Shown piece by piece: positions 25,226 through 33,793 of a stretch of 64,000 nt of DNA. Every line of letters begins with the position of its first letter. Positions within the stretch are counted from its first letter, which is position 1. Below the pieces are notes generated by a model. The model was given only the letters and a program-made list of their open reading frames with translations. It did not search any database and was not told the origin of the DNA. This DNA comes from Terriglobia bacterium (lineage in GTDB: Bacteria > Acidobacteriota > Thermoanaerobaculia > Thermoanaerobaculales > Thermoanaerobaculaceae). The position numbers were made by a program, and so were the translations under genes. The stretch lies in assembly GCA_020073245.1 (NCBI GenBank), contig JAIQFQ010000001.1, positions 418,001 to 482,000 on the forward strand. Reading direction: 5' to 3'.

Positions 25226-25981
25226 TTACTGCAGCTTTGCCAGCAGTTTCTCCGCCTGAGCCTTGATCCTGGGATGCTCCGCAGTCCAGCGCGGGTCAGG
25301 GGTCATCTCGACGATGCCCCTGAGCTGCTCCACGGCTTTGGCCTTCATCCCTTCGGACTTGTAGGTCTCGGCGAGGTAGAGCTTGGTCAGCGCGTCGGTC
25401 GGCGCGCCTGCGAGAGACTTCTCCAGGTGGACGATGGACTTCTTGTTGTCGCCCCCTTTGAAGAACGGCAGCTTGTAGTACATCCGACCGAGAACCCGAT
25501 CCGGACCGTAGCCCTCCACCGAGGGATCCAGTTCCAGGCACGTCTGCATCTCCTGTTTGATCGACGGCACGAGGGAGAGCGACTTGAAGATCCCCTTGGC
25601 CTCGCCGTAGACGCCGTACAGCACGCCGAGCCAGAAGTGCGCCTCGACGTCCTTGGGCGCGAGCGCCACGGCCTGCTTTACGAGCTCGATCCCGGCGTTG
25701 AAGATCGCCATCTTCTCACTGTCCGGCGCGTCGGCCCTCGCGTAGTTCCCGTAGAAGTACGCCGCCCGGGCACCCTCCCAGCGCGCTTCGACGGATATCG
25801 GCTCCGCCTTGGCAGCCCCTTGAAACAGCTCGAACGCCGCCTTGGCACGGGCCGGGTCAGCGCGCTGGTCGTAGGCCGCTCGCGCGTCCGCGAGTGTCCC
25901 GGTCGGTGCGCCCTGCCCGAGAGCAGAAAACCCGACAAGAGAGGAAACCGTCACCGCCACGAACGTCCCCCGAATCGTCAT
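25226..25981 (-). CDS. secreted TPR protein (TatT-like)
   Basis: 251 aa from ATG 25981 with AAGGAGC upstream; the 472-aa ORF extends wrongly into the antisense of the YchF-like gene. Signal peptide FVAVTVSSLVGFSALG. The rest is TPR-like: ARWEGARAAYFYGN, DVEAHFWLGVLYGVYGEAKG, and LPFFKGGDNKKSIVHLEKSL, which recall the TRAP-T component (TatT) family of periplasmic TPR proteins. No TRAP transporter genes are nearby. Convergent with the CadC-type gene, divergent from the YchF-like gene. Confidence 0.8.
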   Translation of the reverse strand: MTIRGTFVAVTVSSLVGFSALGQGAPTGTLADARAAYDQRADPARAKAAFELFQGAAKAEPISVEARWEGARAAYFYGNYARADAPDSEKMAIFNAGIELVKQAVALAPKDVEAHFWLGVLYGVYGEAKGIFKSLSLVPSIKQEMQTCLELDPSVEGYGPDRVLGRMYYKLPFFKGGDNKKSIVHLEKSLAGAPTDALTKLYLAETYKSEGMKAKAVEQLRGIVEMTPDPRWTAEHPRIKAQAEKLLAKLQ

Positions 25982-26051
25982 GATCGAGCTCCTTGTTGTC
26001 AGTTTACCAGTGCCTCGCGTGCGGTCCGGTAGAATCCAAGGGGAGGCGCAC

Positions 26052-27125
26052 ATGGAGTTCGGAATCCTGGGGTTGGAGTTGTCGGGCAAGACCACGCTCT
26101 TCTCCCTGCTGACCGGCCACGAGCCGACCGCCGGGCACGGGAAGCCCGCCGTCCACGTCGGGATCGCCCAGGTTCCCGACCCTCGACTCGACCGCCTCTC
26201 CGCGCTCTTCAAGCCGAAGAAGCACACACCGGCCACGGTTCGGTTCGTGGATGTGCCGGGGATCGTGAGGGGCGGCTCGGCGAGCCTGAACGCCCCCGAG
26301 TTGCGGACCATGGACGGGCTCGCAGTCGTGATGAGGGGGTTCGCCTCCGATTCCGTGCCCCACCCCGAGGGGAGCCTCGCCCCTTCCCGCGATCTGGAGC
26401 TCGTGGAAACCGAGCTCCTCCTCAACGATCTCTCGGTGGCCGGAAACCGCCTCGAGCGCCTGGGACACGACCTCGCCAAGCGACGGACCGCCGAGCTGGA
26501 GGCCGAACGCGACGCGCTGGAGCGCTGCCGTACTGCCCTGGAGGCCGGCACCCCGTTGCGCCGGGTGGACCTCACCCCGGAGGAGAGGCGCCTCCTCAAG
26601 GGTTTCGCCTTCCTCACGCTCAAGCCGATGCTGGTGGTTCTCAACGCCGGCGAGGGCGACGCCGGGGACCTGGCCGGCGCCGTCGGGCGTTCCGGACTCT
26701 CGGAGTTCGGCTCTCAACCTGGCGTTGCGGTCAGCGCCGTCTGCGCCACGATCGAACAGGAGATCTCGTGCCTCGCTCCCGGCGACCAGGCCGCGTTCCT
26801 TGCCGACCTCGGGCTGCCGGATCGGGCGCTCGACCGGCTCCTGCGGGCGGCGTATGAGCTGCTCGGGCTGATCTCCTTCTTCACGGCAGGGGACGACGAG
26901 TGCCGGGCGTGGTCGATCACGGCCGGCACCACCGCGGTCAAGGCTGCCGGCGTCATTCACTCCGACTTCGAGCGAGGGTTCATCCGGGCCGAGGTGGTGC
27001 CGTGGGTTGAACTCCTCGAGGCGGGCTCCTTCGCCGCCTGCCGGCCGCGAGGCTCGTTGCGGCTCGAGGGCAAGGACTACGTCGTGCAGGACGGCGACGT
27101 AGTGACCTTCCGCTTCAACGTGTAG
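26052..27125 (+). CDS. ychF: YchF/Obg-family P-loop NTPase, divergent
   Basis: 357 aa from ATG 26052 (GGGGAGG upstream), close to the usual 363 aa. G1 is GLELSGKTTL, unlike the near-invariant GxPNVGKS of YchF. G3 is DVPGIVRG. The G4 position carries NAGE, matching the NxxE of YchF, which favours ATP over GTP. A coiled-coil insertion (RLGHDLAKRRTAELEAER) precedes G4. The C-terminal TGS domain ends KDYVVQDGDVVTFRFNV, the YchF hallmark. Canonical YchF is a ribosome-associated, redox-regulated ATPase; the altered P-loop suggests a paralogous clade. Its 3' end overlaps the convergent TPR gene by 11 bp. Confidence 0.85.
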   Translation: MEFGILGLELSGKTTLFSLLTGHEPTAGHGKPAVHVGIAQVPDPRLDRLSALFKPKKHTPATVRFVDVPGIVRGGSASLNAPELRTMDGLAVVMRGFASDSVPHPEGSLAPSRDLELVETELLLNDLSVAGNRLERLGHDLAKRRTAELEAERDALERCRTALEAGTPLRRVDLTPEERRLLKGFAFLTLKPMLVVLNAGEGDAGDLAGAVGRSGLSEFGSQPGVAVSAVCATIEQEISCLAPGDQAAFLADLGLPDRALDRLLRAAYELLGLISFFTAGDDECRAWSITAGTTAVKAAGVIHSDFERGFIRAEVVPWVELLEAGSFAACRPRGSLRLEGKDYVVQDGDVVTFRFNV

Positions 27126-28107
27126 GGGTCGCCGTCGGCTTCGGCTCCTCGGAACCGGGTTCCGGGTTCGGGGCGGGCTCGGTGGAATCCGGTTCCGGAT
27201 TCTTTCCGGGTTCGGCGGAGCCGGGTTCCGGCGTCGGCGCGGACTCGGCGGAGTCGGGTTGCGGCGTCGGCGTCAGCTCCTCGGGTTGGGGCGTTGGGGT
27301 TCGCTTGATCCGCACCCGTTCCGTCACCGGCTGCACATCCAGCTGGGGCCGCGATGTCTGGGCAGCGGGCGGCGTGGCGATTACCGGAGCGGCACCCCTC
27401 GCAGGGGCCGCAGTAGGCGACGAGGGTCCTCCTGGCTGGGGTTGTGGCTTCTCAGGTGCGACCTGGGGAGTCACGCCGCCCGGGCCGGGTTGCGGCCGGG
27501 GGTTTGGTGAGGCGTCCATCATCCTCCGTATCGCTGCGGGATCGATCTCGGTGACCTTGAGAGTCGAGGTCCTCACTGCCTCTTCGTAGTGCCGGAGCCC
27601 CGCTTCGGCCTGCAGGCCGGAGTCGTAAACGAGGGGGTTCTTGAGCGGGTTGGCCAACTCGGGAGCGTACCGGTACGCCTTCGCATAGTCATGGATCGCC
27701 GCTTCCCGCTTCCCGCATCGCTCCTCCGCCAACGCAAGCATGAAACGGGCCTGTGCGTACCCCGGCCGCTCCTTGAGTGTCTTCTTGTAGTAACGCGTCG
27801 CCTCACGGTCACGGCCCTCGCGCTGCAGGACAAGCCCGAGGCGGTACGCTGCCTCGTAGTTGTGCTTGTCGAGTTTCAGGGCCGCGAGCAGGTAGTCCTC
27901 CGCATCGCCCGGGAACCCCTTCTCGAGGATCAGGACGCCAAGGTTGGCAAGATCCATCGAGGTCGCGCGGCCTGACTTGGCGAGCTCGAGGTAGTTGATG
28001 ATCGCCCGGTCCGCAGGGCGGTCCGGCGACAAGAAGCGCTCGAACACAGAGCCGCTGACCGCCAGCGCCAGAACCATGATTGTCACACCGAGCATCGCTC
28101 GCCTCAT
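27115..28107 (-). CDS. TPR protein with proline/glutamate repeat tail
   Basis: 330 aa. An N-terminal hydrophobic segment (MLGVTIMVLALAVSGSVF) acts as a signal or anchor. Residues 35-165 hold three to four TPR units (AEDYLLAALKLDKHNYEAAYRLGLVLQ). The last 130 residues are low complexity with repeats of EPGSxEP and TPTPQPE types, probably disordered and perhaps crossing or binding the cell wall. Its ATG overlaps the stop of the upstream coiled-coil gene (ATGA), so the two are coupled. Function unknown. Confidence 0.82.
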   Translation of the reverse strand: MRRAMLGVTIMVLALAVSGSVFERFLSPDRPADRAIINYLELAKSGRATSMDLANLGVLILEKGFPGDAEDYLLAALKLDKHNYEAAYRLGLVLQREGRDREATRYYKKTLKERPGYAQARFMLALAEERCGKREAAIHDYAKAYRYAPELANPLKNPLVYDSGLQAEAGLRHYEEAVRTSTLKVTEIDPAAIRRMMDASPNPRPQPGPGGVTPQVAPEKPQPQPGGPSSPTAAPARGAAPVIATPPAAQTSRPQLDVQPVTERVRIKRTPTPQPEELTPTPQPDSAESAPTPEPGSAEPGKNPEPDSTEPAPNPEPGSEEPKPTATPTR

Positions 28108-28646
28108 TCATGCCTCCCGCGCCGGACCCGGGCCCGCACCCGCACGCTACCGCCGTCCTCGACCACCTCGAACCCCTCGACCATGGCTCCGCGCGATTCG
28201 AGCTGGCGGCGCTGCTGCTCGAGAGCATGGCGAAAGCCGTCAAACTCCACGGGCACGCCTCTCCCGAGCTTTTTCAAAGCGTCGAGGTAGCTCGAGAACA
28301 CCGCTTGGTAGTCCTCGCCACCCTCTGGTACGGGCGGCGTGGCGAGTTCGTTGAGCGCGCGCCGGGCGCCGCCGGCGCTGACCCGAGCCTCTTCCCGGTC
28401 CCGAAGCAACCTCTGCCAGAGCTGGTTGTACGTGGAGAAGCGGTGAAGCAACTGCTCCATGCGGAACTTCTCGGACGCGGAGCGGCCCTCGTTCCGGCTG
28501 AACTCCTGCAGCCGCCGTGCGAGTGCCGCGCGCTCGCGCTCGGGCGGCAGCGGCACTTGCCGGTCCCCCGCGAAAAAGCGCTCCCATTTGCGCGCCAATT
28601 CCTCAAGCCAGCGCTCGAGCTGCGCGACCAGGTCCGGAGTGCTCAT
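28104..28646 (-). CDS. conserved-looking helical protein of unknown function
   Basis: 180 aa from ATG 28646 (MSTPDLVAQLERWLEEL). No signal peptide or membrane helix. Mostly charged amphipathic helix: ERERAALARRLQEFSRNEGR, FRMEQLLHRFSTYNQLWQR, FRHALEQQRRQLESRG. The helical stretch resembles uncharacterised myxobacterial-type coiled-coil proteins, but I cannot name the family. It lies upstream of and overlaps a TPR protein, divergent from selA with a 104-bp gap. Perhaps a cytoplasmic partner of the TPR protein (inference). Confidence 0.75.
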   Translation of the reverse strand: MSTPDLVAQLERWLEELARKWERFFAGDRQVPLPPERERAALARRLQEFSRNEGRSASEKFRMEQLLHRFSTYNQLWQRLLRDREEARVSAGGARRALNELATPPVPEGGEDYQAVFSSYLDALKKLGRGVPVEFDGFRHALEQQRRQLESRGAMVEGFEVVEDGGSVRVRARVRRGRHE

Positions 28647-28738
28647 GTCAGCGGAAGGATACACGCTCCCCGGCCAGCAGGCTCCATCTCCTGCCCACCC
28701 CAACAGTTGAGGGCCCGGCCGGGAAAAGCGGCAACGAG

Positions 28739-28744
28739 TAGAAT
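28739..28744 (+). promoter_or_regulatory. -10 element of a probable leaderless selA transcript
   Basis: TAGAAT ends 6 bp before the selA ATG, the spacing expected when transcription starts at the initiation codon. No Shine-Dalgarno sequence precedes the ATG. No clear -35 is visible. A similar TAGAAT (26030-26035) precedes the ychF-like gene. Confidence 0.4.
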
Positions 28745-28750
28745 CGCCTC

Positions 28751-30088
28751 ATGCCCAACCCTCTTGCGGCTCTCCCTGCCGTCCATCGGTTCCTCGCCTC
28801 GGACGAGATGGCGGATGCCGCCAGGCGCTACGGCTCCGCGGCGTTGCGCCGGGCGGTCCGGGAGGTCCTGGCCGCCGCCAGGTCAAAGGTCGGCCAGGGG
28901 GGGTCGGTACCTGCGCTTGCGACTCTGGCGACCGAGGTGCGAGCCATGCTGGAGCGCCGCGCGGCTGTTGCGTATCCGGAGGTCGTAAACGCGACCGGGG
29001 TCCTCATCCATACCAACCTCGGCCGCGCACCGTTACTCGCCTCCCAGACGTCGGGTTACCTGGCGCTCGAGGTTGACCTCGCCTCGGGCGAGCGGGGGGA
29101 GCGTCTGGCGCCCGTGAACGAGCGCCTGATCCGCTATTTCGGGACAGAGTCCGCAACCGTGGTCACCAACAACGCTGCGGCGCTGGTTCTCCTGCTCGCG
29201 GCCCATGCGGCCGGCCGCGAGGTGATCGTCTCGCGAGGCGAGCTGATCGAGATCGGGGGCTCGTTTCGCCTGCCGGAGATCATGGCGGCCGGCGGGGCCC
29301 ATCTCACCGAAGTGGGTTGCACCAACCGTACGCACCTCGAGGACTACGCCCGCTCTATCAGCGAGAACACCGGGGGAATCCTGGTCGTCCACCGCTCGAA
29401 CTTCCGCATCGACGGGTTCGTGGAGACGCCCGAGCTGCGCGATCTCGTCACACTCGGGCGGAGCCGGGGCATCCCGGTCTGGGTGGACGAGGGCTCCGGC
29501 TGCCACCTCGATCTGACCCCCTACGGACTTCGGCGCGAGCCCACGGTGCAGGAGGTCCTCGCCACCGGTGCAGACGCCGTGCTGTTCTCGGGCGACAAGC
29601 TCCTGGGTGGTCCGCAGGCCGGGATCCTGATCGGGAGGTCGACCGCCATCGCCCCACTGCGACATCATCCCCTGCGACGAGCGGTTCGCCCCGACAAGAA
29701 CACGCTCGTCGTCCTCGCCGCGACGCTCGACGCGTTCCTCGCGGAACGGCCGAATGACGTCCCCCTTTATCGCCTGCTGGCCATTCCGGAGGCCGCCGTT
29801 CGCGCCCGCGCCGGGCGCATTGCCAGGAAGCTGCGGCTCGCGGGCATCGAGGCCGAGATCCGGGCGACCAGGGCGGTGCTCGGAGGCGGCACGACGCCCG
29901 ACCAGACTCTTCCATCCTGGGCCATATCTCTTCGCAACGGCGGGAGTGCCGCGGATCGTCTGCGCCGTGCCCGGCCGCCGGTGATCAGCCGCATCGAGGA
30001 CGACCTGGCCCTCCTGGATCTGAGGGCGGTCCCTCCGGAACAGGATTCGTTGCTGGTCCGCGCGGCGGTGGCAGCCCTCGGCGTCTAA
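28751..30088 (+). CDS. selA: L-seryl-tRNA(Sec) selenium transferase
   Basis: 445 aa, near the bacterial norm of about 460. The N-terminal domain (LAALPAVHRFLASDEM) binds tRNA(Sec). The PLP-dependent fold carries the SelA signatures NATGVLIHTNLGRAPL, ALVLLLAAHAAGREVIVSRGELIEIGG and DEGSGCHLDLT, and the PLP lysine in FSGDKLLGGPQAG (about residue 282). It converts Ser-tRNA(Sec) to Sec-tRNA(Sec) using selenophosphate from SelD. No selB, selD or tRNA(Sec) is present in the window, so the other factors must be elsewhere. Convergent with the NtrC-type gene; the 3' ends overlap by 4 bp. Confidence 0.95.
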   Translation: MPNPLAALPAVHRFLASDEMADAARRYGSAALRRAVREVLAAARSKVGQGGSVPALATLATEVRAMLERRAAVAYPEVVNATGVLIHTNLGRAPLLASQTSGYLALEVDLASGERGERLAPVNERLIRYFGTESATVVTNNAAALVLLLAAHAAGREVIVSRGELIEIGGSFRLPEIMAAGGAHLTEVGCTNRTHLEDYARSISENTGGILVVHRSNFRIDGFVETPELRDLVTLGRSRGIPVWVDEGSGCHLDLTPYGLRREPTVQEVLATGADAVLFSGDKLLGGPQAGILIGRSTAIAPLRHHPLRRAVRPDKNTLVVLAATLDAFLAERPNDVPLYRLLAIPEAAVRARAGRIARKLRLAGIEAEIRATRAVLGGGTTPDQTLPSWAISLRNGGSAADRLRRARPPVISRIEDDLALLDLRAVPPEQDSLLVRAAVAALGV

Positions 30089-31362
30089 GCACCGCGTTCG
30101 AGTTCTGCCGGTGGAACCCCAAGGAAGCGCGCCAGTTCGCCCGTTTCGTCTCCCGAGAGCCGCACCGCCAGGCGACGTGCTTCAGGATCGTCAAGACCCT
30201 CGCGGCATGCGGCCGGGTCGAGGTTAAGCTCGTCCACACCCACCGTCCCACCCTCCGCCAGGATGACGACCCGTTCGAGGAGGTTGGCGAGTTCCCGGAC
30301 GTTCCCCGGCCAGGGCGCGAGAACGAGCGCAGCCATCGCCGCCGGCCGCAGGATAGGCGTCGGCACGGAGTGGCGAGTTCCAGCCCGCGCCAGCAGGTGC
30401 AGTGTCAGCGTCGGTATGTCGTCCCTGCGCTCGGTGAGAGCGGGCAGCCGGATCGGGAACACCGACAGCCGGTGGAAGAGATCGCGGCGAAACGAGCCTG
30501 CGGCGACGGCCTCGTCGAGGTCGCGGTTGGAGGCTGCCACCACCCGAACGTTGATGAGGATGTCACCCTCCCCGCCGAGGCGTGTGATGTTGTGCTCCTC
30601 GAGGGACCGAAGGAGCTTGGCCTGCGTGCCCATCGGTACCTCCCCGATCTCATCGAGAAAGAGCGTGCCGCGGTGGGCCTGTTCAAAACGACCGACGTGA
30701 CGCGCGGTGGCACCGGTGAAGGCCCCCCGCTCGTGCCCGAAGAGCTCAGATTCCACGAGGCTCTCCGGCACGGCCGCACAGCTGAACGCCACGAACGGCC
30801 CGTCCTTCCGTTTGGAGAGCCGGTGGAGCGCTCGTGCGAAGAGCTCCTTGCCGCTCCCCGACGGACCGAGCAACAGCACCGCCGCATCGGTGGGAGCCAC
30901 TCGGCGGAGTGCGGCCAGTGCTCCCGCGAAAAGGGGAGACGACCCCGCCAGCTCGTGTATCCCCTCGCCGGTCGGTGGAGTGGACAGGAGCGCGAGCCGC
31001 GGTTCGCATGCAGCGCGGACGACATCCAGCACGCGCTCGATGTCGAGCGGCTTGGGAAAGTAGTCTCGGGCGCCCATCTTCAGCGCCGCGACCGCTGTCT
31101 CAACCGTGGCGTATCCGGTGATCAGGAAGACCGGCAACAACGGGTCCGCGGTCCGCGCCGCTCGCAGCACGGCCAGGCCGTCTGCACCGGGGAGCTTGAG
31201 GTCGCTGATAACGGCGAGGTAGGGCCCTTTTTGCTGCAGTCGCTCCACCGCCGCGTCGCCGCGCAGCACCACCTCGACCTCGTACCCCTCCCTGTGCAGG
31301 GTCGCTCCCAACATCTCGGCCAGGCTGCGTCTGTCCTCCACCACAAGCACGGGGGCGCTCAC
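30085..31362 (-). CDS. NtrC-family sigma-54 response regulator (PilR-like), short C-terminus
   Basis: 425 aa from GTG 31362, overlapping the kinase stop by 4 bp. Receiver domain with phospho-acceptor Asp54 (VISDLKLPG). The AAA+ domain has Walker A GPSGSGKE, the sigma-54-contacting GAFTGA loop, Walker B GTLFLDEIGE and the arginine finger region FRRDLFHRLSVFPIRLP. After the AAA+ lid the protein ends in LARFLGVPPAELERGA: the first helix of a Fis-type helix-turn-helix is recognisable, but the recognition helix contains two prolines and stops early. It is the partner of the kinase encoded immediately upstream. Likely targets are the sigma-54 promoters of the two pilin genes. Confidence 0.93.
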   Translation of the reverse strand: MSAPVLVVEDRRSLAEMLGATLHREGYEVEVVLRGDAAVERLQQKGPYLAVISDLKLPGADGLAVLRAARTADPLLPVFLITGYATVETAVAALKMGARDYFPKPLDIERVLDVVRAACEPRLALLSTPPTGEGIHELAGSSPLFAGALAALRRVAPTDAAVLLLGPSGSGKELFARALHRLSKRKDGPFVAFSCAAVPESLVESELFGHERGAFTGATARHVGRFEQAHRGTLFLDEIGEVPMGTQAKLLRSLEEHNITRLGGEGDILINVRVVAASNRDLDEAVAAGSFRRDLFHRLSVFPIRLPALTERRDDIPTLTLHLLARAGTRHSVPTPILRPAAMAALVLAPWPGNVRELANLLERVVILAEGGTVGVDELNLDPAACREGLDDPEARRLAVRLSGDETGELARFLGVPPAELERGA

Positions 31363-33008
31363 GTCAACCCCTGGCGCGGCAGCCACACGATGAAGCGGGC
31401 GCCACCGCCTTCCCGCGGTTCGTGCTCAACGTCACCTCCGTGGAGTCGCGCGAAACGACGCGCCAGCGCAAGTCCGAGGCCTCCCGAGGGCTTGCTGGAT
31501 ACAAACGGAAGGAAGATTCGCTCGCGCAGTTCCTCGGGGACACCGGGTCCGTCATCCTCGACGACGACGCGAACGGCGATGGGTGTTGTATCGACACGCA
31601 CGCTCACGGAGCCTCCGGTTGCAGCCACGGCTTCGACGCCGTTTCGGAGCAGGTTCTCGACCACAACACCAAGGGCGAGCGAGTCGCCGATGACGGTGGT
31701 TGGCGCCCCCGCGACGTTTACGGGGACCTGTGGGAACGCGGCAGCCACCCTGTCTGCCGCCTCAGCCACCAGGCCGATAAGGGCCACCGAATCGTGCCGG
31801 AGCTCCCGAGGTTGAGCAAAGCGCAGGAACCGCTCGAGCAGGTCGACCAACCCCTCGGCCTCCTCGTTGATTGCGGCGACGAAACGTGCGCTCTCCTCGG
31901 GCTCCGCCCCCGGCAGGAGGCGCAGGTAGCCGCGCATCGTCGCGAGAGCGTTGCGCAGTTCGTGTGCCATTCCGGCCGCGAGCTCGCCCAACCCCGCCAT
32001 GTGCTCCCTCTCCGCAAGCGCCCGCTCCAGGGCCTCCATCCCGGTGCGGTCGGCGAGAAACACCACCTCCCCCTGCGTTTCGCCGCTGGCTGCGAGCAGG
32101 GGGAGACGGCGAACCTCAACCGCTCTCTCACCGAAACGCGCATCCCGCGCGGCCGCCGCCATGGACGGCGGGAGGGGAGCGCCCACGCTCAGGGATGGGA
32201 CGAGCTCGCGCGCGGCGGGGTTGGCGGCCCGAACGGAGCCCCCGGGCTCGGTGATCACGACACCGGCGTCCGATCCGCGGGTCAGCACACCCGCGAGCAC
32301 CTCGAGCTCGTCGGCGCGCCGTCGCAACGCCGCCTCGGACTCCTCAAGCCGCCGCACGGTGTCGTGGAACGTCTCGACGAGGAACCGGTCTTCCGACTCG
32401 TTCTTGGGCCCGCCGGTCACTCGGATCGCTTCGGCCAGCAGCTCACGGTAGGGCGCGAGCACCCTTGCGACCAGGGCCCACGCCACGAGACCGCCCCCGA
32501 GGGCGACGACGACAGCGAGCACGGCGCCGACGCTGCGCCACTTCCCTACGGCGCCGGCCCCGAACACGGGCACGATGGCCCGAATGACTCTGCCGTCCGC
32601 CAGCGGCTGGTATGCGACGAGAACGCTGCCGGTTCTCGTCGTCAGCGGTCCGGCCACTGGCTGGCCTTTCCGCTCCCACTCCGCCCTCGACTTCCATGGC
32701 CACCAGGCTGTCACATCCGGGGCGGCCGTCCCGATCCGGTCTACGATCACGTCGTCCTGCAGGATCGTCAGCCCCCACCCTACGGTCCGCAGCGCCGCCC
32801 CGAAGCGGGGCGCCTCGCCCCCCGCAATCCTTCCGGCCAGGACCTGTGTCGTGGCCAGTGCGGCCCGTCGGGCTTCTTCCTCGACCAGACGAGTGACCAC
32901 GAAGACCCCTGCCATCTCGGCGATCACCATCGCGACCAGCATCACGAGCGTCGCGGCGATCAGGAGACGCGCCTCGCGGAAGCGACGGGAGGGCAAGCCC
33001 CCGCTCAC
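31359..33008 (-). CDS. membrane sensor histidine kinase (PilS/NtrB-like)
   Basis: 549 aa from GTG 33008 (VSGGLPSRRFREARLL), overlapping the pilD stop by 4 bp; the ORF upstream is a pilD shadow. TM1 (LLIAATLVMLVAMVIAEMAG), a sensor region of about 120 residues, TM2 (GAVLAVVVALGGGLVAWALV), a PAS-like domain (VLTRGSDAGVVITEPGGSVR), then HisKA with His349 in MAHELRNALATMRG. The HATPase carries NLLRNGVEA, DDGPGVPEE and GGLGLALARRFARLHGG. It phosphorylates the NtrC-type regulator encoded next. The gene order prepilin peptidase - kinase - regulator recalls pilD/pilS/pilR. Confidence 0.94.
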   Translation of the reverse strand: MSGGLPSRRFREARLLIAATLVMLVAMVIAEMAGVFVVTRLVEEEARRAALATTQVLAGRIAGGEAPRFGAALRTVGWGLTILQDDVIVDRIGTAAPDVTAWWPWKSRAEWERKGQPVAGPLTTRTGSVLVAYQPLADGRVIRAIVPVFGAGAVGKWRSVGAVLAVVVALGGGLVAWALVARVLAPYRELLAEAIRVTGGPKNESEDRFLVETFHDTVRRLEESEAALRRRADELEVLAGVLTRGSDAGVVITEPGGSVRAANPAARELVPSLSVGAPLPPSMAAAARDARFGERAVEVRRLPLLAASGETQGEVVFLADRTGMEALERALAEREHMAGLGELAAGMAHELRNALATMRGYLRLLPGAEPEESARFVAAINEEAEGLVDLLERFLRFAQPRELRHDSVALIGLVAEAADRVAAAFPQVPVNVAGAPTTVIGDSLALGVVVENLLRNGVEAVAATGGSVSVRVDTTPIAVRVVVEDDGPGVPEELRERIFLPFVSSKPSGGLGLALARRFARLHGGDVEHEPREGGGARFIVWLPRQGLT

Positions 33009-33793
33009 GGGCGCACCCACCCCAGCGCACGGACGATCGTCGATTCGGCGAAGAGCACCACGACCCCGGCCGCACTCAGGAACGTGCCGAACGGCAGCTC
33101 GGTGTCCCGCCGTCCCCTGCCGGTCGCGATCAACGTCAACCCCACCAGGGCACCCCCGGTGGCCCCAACGCCGAGCGTGAGCAGCATCCCCCTCCAGCCG
33201 AGGAACGTTCCGATCATCGCAAGGAGCTTGACGTCGCCGAGTCCCATCCCCTCGACACCGCGCAGGCGGCGGTAGGCCACCATGACGGCGTAGGGTAGGC
33301 CGGCGCCTGCCGCCGCACCCACAATCGCATCCGAGAACGAGACCAGACCCCCCAGCCACCCGAAAGCCAGCCCGATTGCGATGCCGGGAAGCGTGAGGAG
33401 ATCGGGCAAGAGGTGGTGCTCGAGGTCGATGAACGCGAGCGGCAACAAGAGCATAACCAGCAGCATCGCCTCCAGTCCCACGATGGTCAAGCCGAAGCGC
33501 GCCACCACGCCCGCCGCCAGGATCCCCGCCGCGAGCTCGACCGCGGGGTAGCGCACGGAGATCGGCTTCCTGCACGCTCGGCAGCGACCGAGCAGGATCA
33601 GGTAGGACAGCACCGGAACGTTGTCAAACCAGCGCACGAGCGTGCCGCACGCCGGACAGTGCGATCTCGGGCGCAGCAGCGACATCCCTCGCGGCAGGCG
33701 GTACATCACGACGTTGAGGAAGCTCCCGAGGATGAGACCGTAGGCGCCAGCCACCACGAGCGCGAACCACCCCGGGATGAAGCTCTCAGCCAT
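33005..33793 (-). CDS. pilD: prepilin peptidase / N-methyltransferase (A24A)
   Basis: 262 aa from ATG 33793. About seven membrane helices. The N-terminal cytosolic loop has the zinc-binding pair CPAC...CRAC typical of bifunctional PilD/GspO enzymes. Catalytic aspartates are Asp123 (AFIDLEHHLLPD) and Asp187 (GMGLGDVKLLAMIG, the GxGD motif). It cleaves the short leader of type IV prepilins and methylates the new N-terminus; the two pilin-like genes at 49-50 kb are candidate substrates. Embedded in the polysaccharide operon between a glycosyltransferase and the histidine kinase, overlapping both. Confidence 0.95.
   Translation of the reverse strand: MAESFIPGWFALVVAGAYGLILGSFLNVVMYRLPRGMSLLRPRSHCPACGTLVRWFDNVPVLSYLILLGRCRACRKPISVRYPAVELAAGILAAGVVARFGLTIVGLEAMLLVMLLLPLAFIDLEHHLLPDLLTLPGIAIGLAFGWLGGLVSFSDAIVGAAAGAGLPYAVMVAYRRLRGVEGMGLGDVKLLAMIGTFLGWRGMLLTLGVGATGGALVGLTLIATGRGRRDTELPFGTFLSAAGVVVLFAESTIVRALGWVRP

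Noticed and set aside
28751-30088. Selenocysteine UGA codons or SECIS elements near selA
   Set aside because: No neighbouring gene appears to be interrupted by an in-frame TGA at a cysteine position, and no tRNA(Sec) was seen; a proper search needs the full genome.
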